Shown in pieces: positions 37,891 through 48,760 of a DNA stretch of 64,000 bases. Position numbers and translations under genes: made by a program. Every line of letters begins with the position of its first letter. The first letter of the stretch is position 1. Under the pieces are notes generated by a model. That model worked only from the letters and a program-made list of their open reading frames with translations, searched no databases and was not told the origin of the DNA. Source of the stretch: Limnoperna fortunei (taxonomy: Eukaryota > Mollusca > Bivalvia > Mytilida > Modiolidae); the NCBI GenBank assembly GCA_944474755.1, contig OX104112.1, positions 91,773,756 to 91,837,755 on the forward strand, in the 5' to 3' direction.

Positions 37891-39700
37891 CTTTACGAAG
37901 AAAATTAGTAAATCTTGAATATTCAAGTTTTTTACTTATCTAGGTTTTGTCTATTGGCAATTTCGAAATCCCAAACTCTCGCGCAAGAGATGAGACAAGG
38001 ACGAGGCGTATGTTTGGGGGTGGGGGTAAAAGAGATCTGCGATGTAATTGTATATAAGATGTGCCTTGTTTACTTGCTGACACTGAACTTTGATGGACGG
38101 TAACAATGAAAGACCAATAAAAGGCCCACATAATAAGCCGCGAAAATTCTAAGTTAGAGTATGATTTTTATACGAAAATTTAGATTATGATTTTTATACG
38201 AAAATAAAAAGCCTTGTTGCATCTTGGGCAATTACTGGATTCTTACTACTGATTGGTTGTTATAGTATGCAAATTAGCACGTTTATGATAAAATAAAGTC
38301 AAATTATCCATATGGATAAATTTTCAACGTAGCATTTTCCACGTGCATCTTCACAGATAAAAACTAACTTTCTTCTATAAAGTCGTATCCCGTTAGTTTC
38401 GCCTTGTATGCAGCTTTACGAACGTAAAGAAGATGAATATTATGTTTGAATTTTGTATAAATAGACAGAAATTAGAATTTTTATTTGCTATCTTACGAGC
38501 AATAGGACTGAATTCTGCCGTTAATCCGACAAATCACAAAACTAACTTCGGATTATAACGGCAGTAAAATTCGGCCTATACGAGCATATGTTAAATGAAG
38601 ACATTTTTTTTAGATTGTGATATACTCCTTTACTACCCTATCAAATTCGATCCAATATTTCCGTATTTATTGTAATCCTTCAGATTTTAATACTTAAACC
38701 TTCTGGAAATAGAGAAAACACTTCAAATAGACTGTAAACAAACGTAATGACTTCAACTTTCCAAATGCTAACTTCCCGTTTAGCGATTGAAATATTCCAG
38801 CAGTCCGGTATGGTGTGACGGCGGTCGAGTGCAAATGACTATAAACAGACAGACGGATGCAGTGATGCTGGCTTTAGTCCTTAAAATCACATAAACACTA
38901 ATTGTATTAATCTACAGTTTATTAAATGTATATACATCTCAATTATCTACAGTCAATTTTACAAAATAGTAAGAGGAATTCCTTTCACAAAATCAGGACC
39001 AAACATAACATTCAGGATATTCTAAATCCTATCGGCCAAACGCACATGAGGTAACCGTTGAATATGATTCAACATTGTGAAATAACTAACAAATAATCCA
39101 CCACAAAACACGCATAAATCCCATAACACGGAACACAGACTTATACAAAATCACAGGTGAATCCATTAACCAAAAAGTAAATCCAAAAACATCTCATGGC
39201 TCATATCATAATAACACCAAAGAACCTACTCTAACATTGCCACAACTGCCTCTTCTGACCAAACAAACAACTTGGTACTTATATACCCAAGCCTTATCAC
39301 CTGACCTCAATTATCTCCTAAATTTCTCCTAAAATTTTCCTAACTTTCTCCTTATTTTCTCCTAACACTTACATCACCATAATAGTAAACAAACCATAAC
39401 TCAGTTTAAACATGCATATACAGAACTGATAAAAGATACCATATTACTACTTTCACTACTCCCAGGCTAAGTTAATGACTTTAACCCATTAACAATACAT
39501 AGATAACACTATAAAGACTAAAACATAGCTGCTTATCAATTGTAATTATGACAATGGTGATTACATTTTACAACTTATACGTTATACTAGATTTTGCTTT
39601 GTGCTGAACCGGTGTGCGCTTTTGACTATTGAACCTCTTAAACGGGCGCTTGTAAATAGGTTGATGATATTCCTTCAGTTTTATTCCCGTAGCCTTGAAT
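37891..39700. other. Foldback interior, unassigned
   Basis: A 22-bp duplication 'gatttttatacgaaaat' lies at 38162-38205. A hairpin pairs 'actgaattctgccgttaatc' (about 38507) with 'attataacggcagtaaaatt' (about 38555), and part of it recurs at 62875. A (CTCCTAA)-rich tract lies at about 39315-39365. No transposase or other protein is recognised. Confidence 0.4.
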
Positions 39701-40190
39701 TATTTGATATTTGACTGCGCCAACCCATTTGCAATAAACTTTTTACGTCGGGATGTATCAGTAAGCCAATAGTATCTGTTTGTGCTGATATATATTTATT
39801 TTCACAATAGGTCATAGATAAACCAAAATATTATTGGGAGCATTATGTAATTTCAGTAGTTAAATTTCCCTCCCAAAAACGCTTATTGCAATACGCGTTT
39901 CTATTGCAAAACGGGTTGACTTCTAAAGCCCGTTAATTCGGTGGTAAATGTGCTGATATATATTTATATTCACAATAGTTCATAGATAAACCAATAAGAA
40001 GCGATCTTTAGTTTCATTAATTAAATGTTCGTTTAAAAATATTTTTATTGCAAAACGGGTTTATGCAAAATGTGTTTTTATTGCAAAACGGGTTGACTAC
40101 TCAAACCCATTTTCCAATAAACTGTTGATGTCGCCATGTATCAGTAACTCGATGGCATATGTTTGTGTTTATATAAATTTATATAAAATA
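39701..40190. repeat. Interior copy of the GCAAAACGGGTT repeat
   Basis: Two units of ~220 bp with 'ttgcaaaacgggttgact', 'ctgatatatatttat', 'agtttcattaattaaatgtt' and 'gatgtcgccatgtatcagta', in the same orientation as the right arm. It directly abuts the Tc1 relic. Confidence 0.75.
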
Positions 40191-40214
40191 ATATATCGAA
40201 AAAATGCACTGCCC

Positions 40215-40655
40215 CTGAATTTTTATAATTTGTTAGTAGATAGGATGTCCAGTGTACTCGTCGTCAGCTTCGAATATTCCAATGGTGGTGATATCGTGCC
40301 CACTCTAAACGTGCTAGGCGATGTCTCTGTGTCAACAGTGGACGTTTCAAGGGACGACGAGCTCTCAACCTTGCATTGTTTGGGCGCCTGTTAACTGTTC
40401 CAAAGTCGACTCTGGTTGCAATATTCCAATCCTCATGAAGATATCTTGCAGTGGAAAACAGTTGGCGTTTGGCTACACGAACGAGTGATCTATCCTCCCT
40501 TTTAGATGTTTTTGGTGTTCGACCTGACCTAGGACGTCCATGGATAGTTCCATCATCTCGATGACGTTTCCGGTTACAATACTAAAATAATGTGTTGTGC
40601 TATCTGACGGAAGCTCTGTCCATTTCTCGGTTTCACTTAATTTCCGTCTAGGCAT
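40215..40655 (-). pseudogene. Tc1/mariner-like transposase, N-terminal relic
   Basis: The minus strand starts MPRRKLSETEKW (ATG at 40655-40653) and, after a frame change, reads HGRPRSGRTPKTSKREDRSL, with the GRPR AT-hook-like linker (about 40528-40539) that joins the two helix-turn-helix units in Tc1 transposases. It continues with RVAKRQLFSTARYLHEDWN, RLRARRPLKRPLLTQRHRLA and LEWARYHHHWN, then a stop where the family normally has Trp in the WRRVxWTDE block. The DDE catalytic half is absent. It is dead, and no TIRs were assigned. It is a passenger or an ancestral component of the foldback interior. Confidence 0.75.
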
Positions 40656-40929
40656 TGTAAAAATGTAAAGATGAAGTCGAAAAAGACCAGGAGATTAACG
40701 CTAAATCGTTAAGGAAAACAAAGCTTTAAGGCATGCTCGTCTACCGTATGACAAACTGGTTTTGGTATTTTTAAAATTTACCTGAGGTGTTAATTAAAGT
40801 AACTTTCCCGTGCTCGAATGATGGCTTTAGTACATGAATAACACAAAGTTAATATTTATTAAGATTTTTGAACTTATAAAAAAATTGTAGGTGTTGCTTA
40901 ATTTATGGCGAGGTATATAAAATCGTGAA

Positions 40930-43096
40930 ACTATCAAAGCGTTGCTATTACATCGACCTTATATGAAAAAGAAATTACGATCGTTACGAAAAAAGCAGGA
41001 AAGAATACTGGAATATTACAAATACGAAAAAAGGCAGGCGAAAGCCAGGCGCGACTATTGAAAATTTGTTTGATTGCTTTAAAGATTTAAACAGTGGCGA
41101 CGATATCGATATCGCGGAATACCACAATGTTGCAGATACAAGTGATACCATTAATATAAATATTAATTGTGAGATTTCTGAATAAAAAAATTTAAAAGGA
41201 AAAAAACATAAAATAACAAAGCATGTCATGACGACAATGTCGTAAACGAATACATCACATATGTTATTACCAATATATTTAAAGCTATTTAATATAATAT
41301 TGATTCTGGTAAAGTATTTATTATTTGTCTTGTAGGAAACATTTTTACGTTTTAAACGAATAAAGGCAGTGTATCTCATATCCGAAAAACTAAAGGGTAC
41401 TATATCATTGATAGCATTATGACATTACATGAACTTCTAAAACATAAGAAAAAGGAACTCCTCTGCGGTTTTATCGATTTCGCAAAAGCCTTTGACACGG
41501 TGTGGGCACCAGGATTATGGACTTAAAACTCAAATCAGTGGGAAAATGTATGGAGTAATTGTTAATATGTATAGAAATATAAAATCTCGAATATTATAAT
41601 GGCGAAACATACTCGGATTATTTTCCATTATCTCCCCGGTTGTTCTCCTTATACATGAATGATCTGGAAGATTTTATGTCAGTAAATAATATAACTGCTA
41701 TCCAAAGAATCACTATTGACATTAATACCAAGCTTAATTTCTGATTCTCTATGCCGATGATACAGTTATTATGTCAGAATCACACGACGATCTGCAAAAC
41801 CAACTTAACCTGCTACATGAATATTGTGAAAGATGGAAACTCAAGGCCAATGTCGATAAAAGTAAAATTGTAGTGTTCTCGGGAGGTCCAATCACGACAA
41901 ATTTGCGTTTTCCATATAATAATACAGAACTTAAAATCTTAAACAAATTCTTATATCTTGGGGTATTATTCTAGAAAAATGGAAAGTTTGCTAAAGCTAA
42001 GAAATATAATGTAGATAAAGCAAAAATAGCTATGTTCGATATTTTTCGCAAAGATAGAACACATAATGTATCCATAGAATGTCAATTAGATCGCTTTGAC
42101 AAAGTCATTCAGCAGATCCTAATGTATGGGTGTGAAGTCTGGGGGATAAGTAATAACACAGTCATTGAAAGAGTACACTTAAAGTTTAGTAAAATACAGA
42201 TGCAGACAAAAAGACTACACATGATCATATGGAGAATGGGGAACTAGGAAAATCTCCTTTAGATATCAATGTAAAAATTTATGAATCATAAAGAATTTGA
42301 GTAGACCAATTTCTGCAAAAGAATCCAAACTTCCACGTATTTTCCATGATCTGTGCCTTAAACATGTTAATAACCAGATAGATTGGCTGAATCATATAAA
42401 GTCTATTTTAATCAAATCTGACCTAACATATATTTGGGATTTTCAACGATTTTATAGTATTTCGTGGCTTCATGCTTCTTTCAAGAAAAGCTTAGTTGAT
42501 CAATTTTGTCAAAACTTGATGTCAATCATTCAAGACTCACCAAAGTCAATTAATTATACGGTATTTAAAGATAAAAAAGAATTTGAAAGCTACTTTAACA
42601 TTTTGTAGATGATAAAAATGCAATAACCTTATGTCGCTTCAGAACAGGCAGTCCCAATCTATCTATAGAATCTGGAAGGTGGTGATATACACAGCGTAAG
42701 GATAGAAAATGCACTTTATGTGAAGCAACTGAAACTGGTGATGAATTTCATTACCTTTTAATCTGTAATTCATTAACAGAAGAGTACCAACAATTTCTCT
42801 ATGTGAAGTCAGGAAATACTCCAAATACTATTCAGTTTAACTATTTGATGTATAGCAAACATACTCCTTTAAACAAACTATATAAAGTTATAAGAATTGT
42901 ATTGTAAAAGATAGATTCTCCAGGGTAGTCTTTTTATGATTTTTATAAACTGAACAAACATTGACATCGAATATTGTTTGCTTTCTCTCTGTACCGCCAT
43001 TTGTACCTTATTGTATATTGTATATATTATTGTATTAACTGTATGTTTAATCTCTGTACGATTGATCCTGGTTCATTGAGAATAAAGATATATAGA
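40930..43096 (+). pseudogene. 5'-truncated LINE with intact YADD reverse-transcriptase motif
   Basis: Plus-strand fragments in order: GATIENLFDCFKDLNSGDD (about 41049), LLCGFIDFAKAFDTVW (about 41459-41508), YMNDLEDF (about 41650), LYADDTVIMSESHDDLQNQL (about 41748-41807), CERWKLKANVDKSKIVVFSG, LYGCEVWG-like MYGCEVWG (about 42125), a tail to 42608, and a C-terminal zinc knuckle CTLCEATETGDEFHYLLIC (about 42714-42772). Stops at about 41525 and 41975 and frame changes inactivate it. The 3' UTR ends 'aataaagatatatag' at about 43095. A 131-codon minus-strand frame at 40984-41379 is its shadow. Its last ~190 bp lie inside the inverted arm. Confidence 0.85.
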
Positions 43097-44084
43097 CTAC
43101 TCAAACCCGTTGTGCAATAAACTTTTGATGTCGCCATGTATATATCAGAAATTCAATGGTATAGGTTCTGATATATATTTATATTCATAATAGTTCTTAG
43201 ATAAGGCAATAAGGAACGATCTGTAGTTTCATTAATTTAATGTTTCGTTTAGAAATATTTTATTGCAAAACGGGTTATTGCAAAATGCGTTCTTATTGCA
43301 AAACGGGTTGACTACTCAAACCCGTTTGGCAATAAACTTCTGATGTTGAAAAATATGATGAGACAGAGGATAGATACTTATAATAGTACATCGTTATATT
43401 TTTACTTGTGGATAAATAATCCACAACACCATAAAGAACGATTTGCACATGTTTGACAGTTGTATTGCAAAACAGGATATTGCAAAATGCGTTCTTATTG
43501 CAAAACGGGTTGATTACTCCAACCCGCTTGGCAATAAGCTTGTGATGTTGAAAAAAGATGATGAAACATGATATATAGTAATAATAGTATATCGGTACAT
43601 TTGTACTTGTAAAAAGATAATCCAGAAATTATCCACAACATCATAAAGAACGATTTAAACATGTTTGACAATTTTGTTGCAAAACGGGTTATTGCAAAAT
43701 GAGTGGACATCTCCAACCCGTTTGGCAATAAACTTCTGCTGTTGAAAAATATGATGAAACAGAGGATATATACTTATAATAGTATATCGTTATATTTGTT
43801 CTTGTGGATAGATAATCCACAAACTATCCACAACATCATTAGAACGATTTGTACATGTTTGAAAATTTCATTGCCAAACGGGTTATTGCAAATGCGTTCT
43901 TATTGCAAAATGGGTTGACTACTCCAATCCGTTTGGCAATTAACTTCTGATGTTAAAACTATGATGAAACAGAGGATATATACTTATAATAGTATATCGT
44001 TTTATTTGTACTTGTGGATAGATAATCCACAACATTATAAAGTACGATTTGTACATGTTTGACAATTTTATTGCAAAACGGGTT
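43097..44084. repeat. GCAAAACGGGTT repeats, right arm
   Basis: About 4.5 units of ~210-215 bp: 'ttgcaaaacgggttgactac', 'caaacccgtttggcaataaa', 'cttctgatgttgaaaa', 'atacttataatagtatatcg', 'cttgtggataga' and 'catcataaagaacgattt'. It is the inverse of 31076-31649, with more copies. Confidence 0.85.
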
Positions 44085-44814
44085 GTTACATATGTTCAAG
44101 AATGTACGTACAAAGAAATGCTTCTCTTCAACACTAAGAATCAATTATACGTTGTCAAAAGAGGGAAATCGATTAAATACTGGCACTCTCAAGAAATACT
44201 GTCTAACCCAAAAAAGCACATTACCAGCAACCAAATAAAAGTGAAATGTCCCAAATCGTACCGTGTGAAACTGACATCAAATGAACAGAATAACTAACAA
44301 CAAAGAGATATTGTATTGAAAAATCATTTTATTGTTTGTTTAAGAGTGGACTTAAACAAATTTTCACATAGCAATCCCAGCTGAAAAGCAACGTTTATTT
44401 GTTATTACTTTTTGATAGAATTTATTTGTTCATCAAAATGCAAATTATTCCCGTACGTGTTGACGATTTACACATAGCATGGTGGTGTAACATAAATCAC
44501 AGGCTAATACTTCGGATTCCACAACAGTAAGACTGGGCTCTGTGTTATGGATCGAAAATTTCATTAAAGCAAGAAACATACAAAACAACAAAAACATTAA
44601 TCAAAACACAATTCAATACTTATGCAGATGTATGTCAACTTTCATTGCAAAAGACTTAATAATTCCACATGTTCATAAGTTCAACGTTATTGACATTGCA
44701 AAGTTTGCACTTATTTTTTTCTTACACATTGGCCGTACCTATCCATCTATATTTAAAAAAATACCACTTCAAAAAATTAACAATTAACTAAGAACAGAGA
44801 ATGTTTAACCACGA
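44085..44814. repeat. Unique link segment of the right arm
   Basis: Inverse counterpart of 30346-31075. It carries two open frames on the plus strand: 44049-44297 (82 codons, with YVQECTYKEMLLFNTKNQLY) and 44542-44787 (non-ATG start, with ENFIKARNIQNNKNINQNTI). The second is conserved as an open frame in the left arm despite substitutions; the first is not. I recognise no family, and coding potential is unproven. Confidence 0.7.
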
Positions 44815-45904
44815 ACGGAAAATTTTGAATAATGAACCAGAAACAACGAATGTTGAACTAGGAACTGCGAATGTTGAACTAGGAACTGCGAATGTTGAAC
44901 GAGGAACTAAAAATTTCGAATATTGAACCAGAAACTACGAATGTTGAACTAGGAACTGCGAATGTTGAACTAGGAACTGAAAAATCGAATGTTGAACTAG
45001 GAACTGCGAATGTCGAACGAGGAACTAAAAATTTCGAATATTGAACCAGAAACTACGAGTGTTGAACTAGGAACAGCGAATGTTGAACTAGGAACTGAAA
45101 AATCGAATGTTGAACTAGGAACTGCGAATGTTGAACGAGGAACTAAAAATTTCGATTATTGAACCAGAAACTACGAATGTTAAACTAGGAACTGCGAATG
45201 TTGAACTTGGAACTGAAAAATCGAATGTTGAACTAGGAACTGCGAATGTTGAACGAGGAACTAAAAATTTCGAATATTGAACCAGAAACTACGAATGTTG
45301 AACTAGGAACTGCGAATGTTGAACTAGGAACTGAAAAATCGAATGTTGAACTAGGAACTGCGAATGTTGAACGAGGAACTAAAAATTTCGAATATTGAAC
45401 CAGAAACAACGAATGTTGAACTAGGAACTGCGAATGTTGAACTAGGAACTGAAAAATCGAATGTTGAACTAGGAACTGCGAATGTTGAACGAGGAAGTAA
45501 AAATTTCGAATATTGAACCAGAAACAACGAATGTTGAACTAGGAACTGAAAAATCGAATGTTGAACTAGGAACTGCGAATGTTGAACGAGGAACTAAAAA
45601 TTTCGAATATTGAACCAGAAACAACGAATGTTGAACTAGGAACTGCGAATGTTGAACTAGGAACTGAAAAATCGAATGTTGAACTAGGAACTGCGAATGT
45701 TGAACGAGGAACTAAAAATTTCGAATATTGAACCAGAAACTACGAATGTTGAACTAGGATCTGCGAATGTTGAACGAGGAACTGAAAAATCGAATGTTGA
45801 ACTAGGAACTGCGAATGTTGAACGAGGAACTAAAAATTTCGAATATTGAACCAGAAACTACGAATGTTGAACTAGGAACTGCGAATGTTGAACAAGGAAC
45901 TGAG
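44815..45904. repeat. 118-bp higher-order satellite, right arm
   Basis: Inverse complement of the left-arm satellite, about 9 units with the same five-subunit order. It ends at the ~90-bp unique terminus (45905-45994). Confidence 0.95.
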
Positions 45905-45994
45905 TGCTAAATGTTAAACTGAGAGAAGAGGTCTTTGGTATTTATTTGAATGTTGAATGTTGAACGTTGAATAAGTAACCAACTTGATTCACGT

Positions 45995-46003
45995 CGAGAA
46001 CTA
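45995..46003. repeat. Target-site duplication, right copy
   Basis: CGAGAACTA directly follows the right terminus of the foldback element. If the terminal A/T pair is not part of the element, the duplication would need a 1-base mismatch, so 9 bp is the simplest reading. Confidence 0.85.
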
Positions 46004-46021
46004 ATACTACCAAGAACAACA
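45995..46021 (-). CDS. Displaced 5' part of the lipocalin signal-peptide exon
   Basis: After one copy of the 9-bp target duplication is removed, this segment reads in frame into the lipocalin exon at 27072 and supplies the hydrophobic start of the signal peptide (LFLVVLVLAY, joined across the insertion). An AG at 46023-46022 could be a splice acceptor, leaving TG as the first exon bases, so the start codon may be split as A|TG by an upstream intron. ATGs at 46048-46050 and 46036-46038 are in a different frame. The upstream exon was not located. The join at the insertion site is well supported; the start-codon model is inference. Confidence 0.6.
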
Positions 46022-47366
46022 CTGTACCAGAATTCCATGTCGTTTTTCATACTCTTCGTATTAAGTTAAACTGCGTTTATAGTAGTCGATTTCATAACAT
46101 ATTGTTCACATGTTCTAGCATGTTGTACCTATTCATTTATACAAACATGAAACAAACAAGTTAAGCTTTCTTTCATAATTTCATCTAGTACTATCGTACT
46201 GCTTATTACCTGATGCCAATATAATTAGTAAACAACTATATTTCATTGGTCCTCGGGTTTTTGTTTGAACAGGTCATTTTGCAATATTGGAACAAAAGCC
46301 GTTTTTGGTCCGATTGGATACAAAACCGTGATCACTGTAAATACCAGATGAAAACATGTTGAATCCTTTATTATATTTTAACATTTTATATTTTCACTTC
46401 TACAAACAGCAGTGCGCGACTCTATACTGCTCGTCAACATCCACCACACCATGAAAGCCATATAGTACTGTGCGCGTACACAGAACAATTGTAGTTTCAT
46501 GAAAATGGTAGCATAATTATGCGTATAGATTAATATTGTTTCAACCATAGTTAGCAAATGATTTGACACAAAACCGCTGGTATTTATTTCTTAAAATAGT
46601 ATACAACGTCCTGGTTTTTATGGATTGCTGGTGTGTGTTGTTTGAACAGGAAGTCATGACAGTTAGTTTAAAGCTTCAGGCATTCTGCGTGATTTTGCTG
46701 CTATTTACGAAACAGTAAAGTTTCCTTGTCACAAGAATGAGGAAATAATGGATATACATATAAGGTCGACAAATGTATGAGGACAGTTAATTGTTATTTA
46801 TGTAAAACCTGTTGTATAGGCTTTATTGAAATATTTGCTATTAAAATATGTTTAAATTCCATACTCTTGATTTCCATACATGTTCAAAGGCGTAGGATCG
46901 CATTTGATATTGGTACGGCGGAATGCTAATCAGGATCGCGTAGGCAAGGGATTCGGAAGCTGCATTCTGGCGATTTCCTAGCACTTAATCTTAGGTCTTA
47001 AAAGATGGGTTTCGTGAGCAATATTTTTTTTTAAATTATTGGTACAGCATGCCGTACCTGCAAAAGTTATTGGTATGGCGGAAGCCGTACCTGCCATACC
47101 GGCTGCTACGCCTATGATGATAAAAATTATTTATTTAACTAGGGTAAACTCAGCATGATTCAGGTGCATGGAACGCCTAAGCTGCCTTATGAAGACGTTT
47201 TTCATTATGTGATGATACTTCATTAGGTCATGATTTATATTTTGTCATTCTGTGGTGATACTTTATTATTATGTGATGATTTATATTTTATAATTCTTTA
47301 GTGATACTTCTGATTTCATTCTTAACCCTTTAAACATGATGATTACATGAAAGTCTATTGTCAAAT
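46022..47366. other. Upstream flank of the lipocalin gene
   Basis: The first lipocalin exon or promoter should lie in this direction but I cannot place it. A locally repetitive stretch at about 46885-47105 contains 'attggtacggcgga' and 'ttattggtatggcggaagcc' variants. About 47195-47330 has three imperfect copies of 'tgtgatgatactt...tgatttatatttt'. Confidence 0.4.
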
Positions 47367-47560
47367 CGGTGCTTCGGTGGCCCAGTGGCAAAGGTAGTCA
47401 GTCATCTACTGTTGATCACTATCATGTCAAAAATGGTCTTACGAATTCTAGTTTGATTTCAAACAGAATGCGCTTGACTCTACCCTAAGTGACAAACTAT
47501 TGCCCGTTTTATTCTGAAGATCGGTTTTCTCAACGGGTAAACTTTAATTAGTGATAAGCA
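47367..47560 (+). mobile_element. tRNA-derived SINE, diverged
   Basis: The A-box head 'cggtggcccagtggcaaagg' and 'catctactgttgatcac' match the SINE family. The B box is degraded to 'acgaattctagtttg'. The body includes 'agaatgcgcttgactctacc' and 'tctgaagatcggttttctc'. Confidence 0.65.
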
Positions 47561-48760
47561 GCTTGACCAACTGGATCTATAGTGAGAATTGAACACTTAA
47601 TGCCAGACTCCGGTTTTATAAGGAAGTTTCTCATATCCTAATAGCTTTTCTGTTTATTTTGCATTTGTGTTGTACTGTTTTGATCATGTATACTGATGTT
47701 CTGGTTACGTTAAGGATACGCTACATCTGTCTATTTCTTCTGGTAAATTTACAGAAAAATGGCAAGGAAACTAACCTAACAACGAGCCGAACGTCAAGGG
47801 ATGATTAAAAATCCAAATTTAGACAAACATATACAATAAAAAAAACAAAACCCAAACACACAAAAAACAGAAAGTGGCAGATCCGGAACACCCCCCCCCC
47901 CCCCCCCCAAAAAAAAAAATAAATAAATAAATAAAAAACAAAAAACAAACAAACAGAAAAAAAAACAAAAAAAAACAACATGGGTGCACTCAGGTGCTGC
48001 GGATTAGGAAGCAGTACCCGCCTCTAATTAGACACGTCGAGTTACTCATCGTCCCGCCTAGTCAAAAGTAAAATACAGGAATAGGAAAGACTACTTATGA
48101 CTCTGATAAAATATGCGATCTAATGTGAAAAGAAAGAATTATCGAATTAGGTCTAAAATAACGTTTAAATTGTGAAATGTATACACATACGTCGGGGATG
48201 CTGAATGTTGCTACTGACTGCACGTTCAGTAAACATAAATATCCATTATACTATAAGAGGATGATGAGTAAAACTAAGTTATATGTTTTTGTAAAAACTA
48301 TCAACCAAAGATAGCGTTTTAATTGAACACAAGAATACAGATATCGGACATTGTTATCAGGTATAGGTATTAAGTCCGTGCGAGACCGTTTTACGGTAGT
48401 CAAGGACGTTAAAAACCCCCCATAAGTAAGTATAGGTATTAAATCTTCTGACCAACATGATTGAATGTGTCGAAGTCATTTCGATACATGAACATGTATT
48501 GATTAAGCCATGGTACTCACTTTGTACAGGCCTTGCATAGTACTTTTTAGTGAGTTTCTCCGATATGTTGTAAACATCTGAGGTGCGATGGTAATACAGA
48601 TAGCAAATCAACAGTCGTGAGTTTGACTTGCGTATGATCGACGCATCTATGTAATTAATAACAATCCTACATAATTCAAGTTAAAGATTATATGAGGGTT
48701 CATATGATCTGTATACATACTTTATGACATTGTAAAACAGAGGCGTAGATGGGAAAGATT
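47561..48760. other. Intergenic DNA with homopolymer tracts
   Basis: A poly-C run (about 47891-47909) is followed directly by poly-A and (AAAT)n / (AAAC)n simple repeats to about 47980. No gene is recognised. Confidence 0.5.

Larger units (their letters stand above)
27082..45994. mobile_element. Giant foldback-type transposon, 18.9 kb
   Basis: Both ends read ACGTGAATCAAGTTGGTTAC inward and differ at one position over about the first 128 bp. The element is flanked by a perfect 9-bp duplication, CGAGAACTA (27073-27081 and 45995-46003). The inverted arms (27082 to about 31850; about 42907 to 45994) share the same order of parts: terminus, 118-bp higher-order satellite, ~730-bp link, GCAAAACGGGTT-type repeats and a LINE 3' end. 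They differ in repeat copy number, which makes the left arm 1.7 kb longer. The interior holds older transposons and no intact transposase, so it is probably mobilised in trans. Long satellite-filled arms and 9-bp duplications are known for Drosophila FB, and 8-11-bp duplications for Mutator-like elements; membership here is inferred from structure only. Confidence 0.85.

Noticed and set aside
40984..41379. 131-codon minus-strand frame
   Set aside because: It overlaps plus-strand LINE coding sequence in the opposite orientation and is its shadow.
33766..43096. LINE or Tc1 relics as the transposase of the foldback element
   Set aside because: They are decayed, belong to families with different target-site behaviour (Tc1 duplicates TA; LINEs use target-primed reverse transcription), and lie in disrupted context; none explains a 9-bp duplication.
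27187..45904. Regular direct repeats that could suggest a CRISPR array
   Set aside because: Units are contiguous tandem repeats with no unique spacers, in eukaryotic DNA.
27073..46003. Inverted duplication as a pure assembly artefact
   Set aside because: The perfect 9-bp target duplication, differing arm copy numbers and arm divergence argue for a real insertion; long reads should still confirm it.
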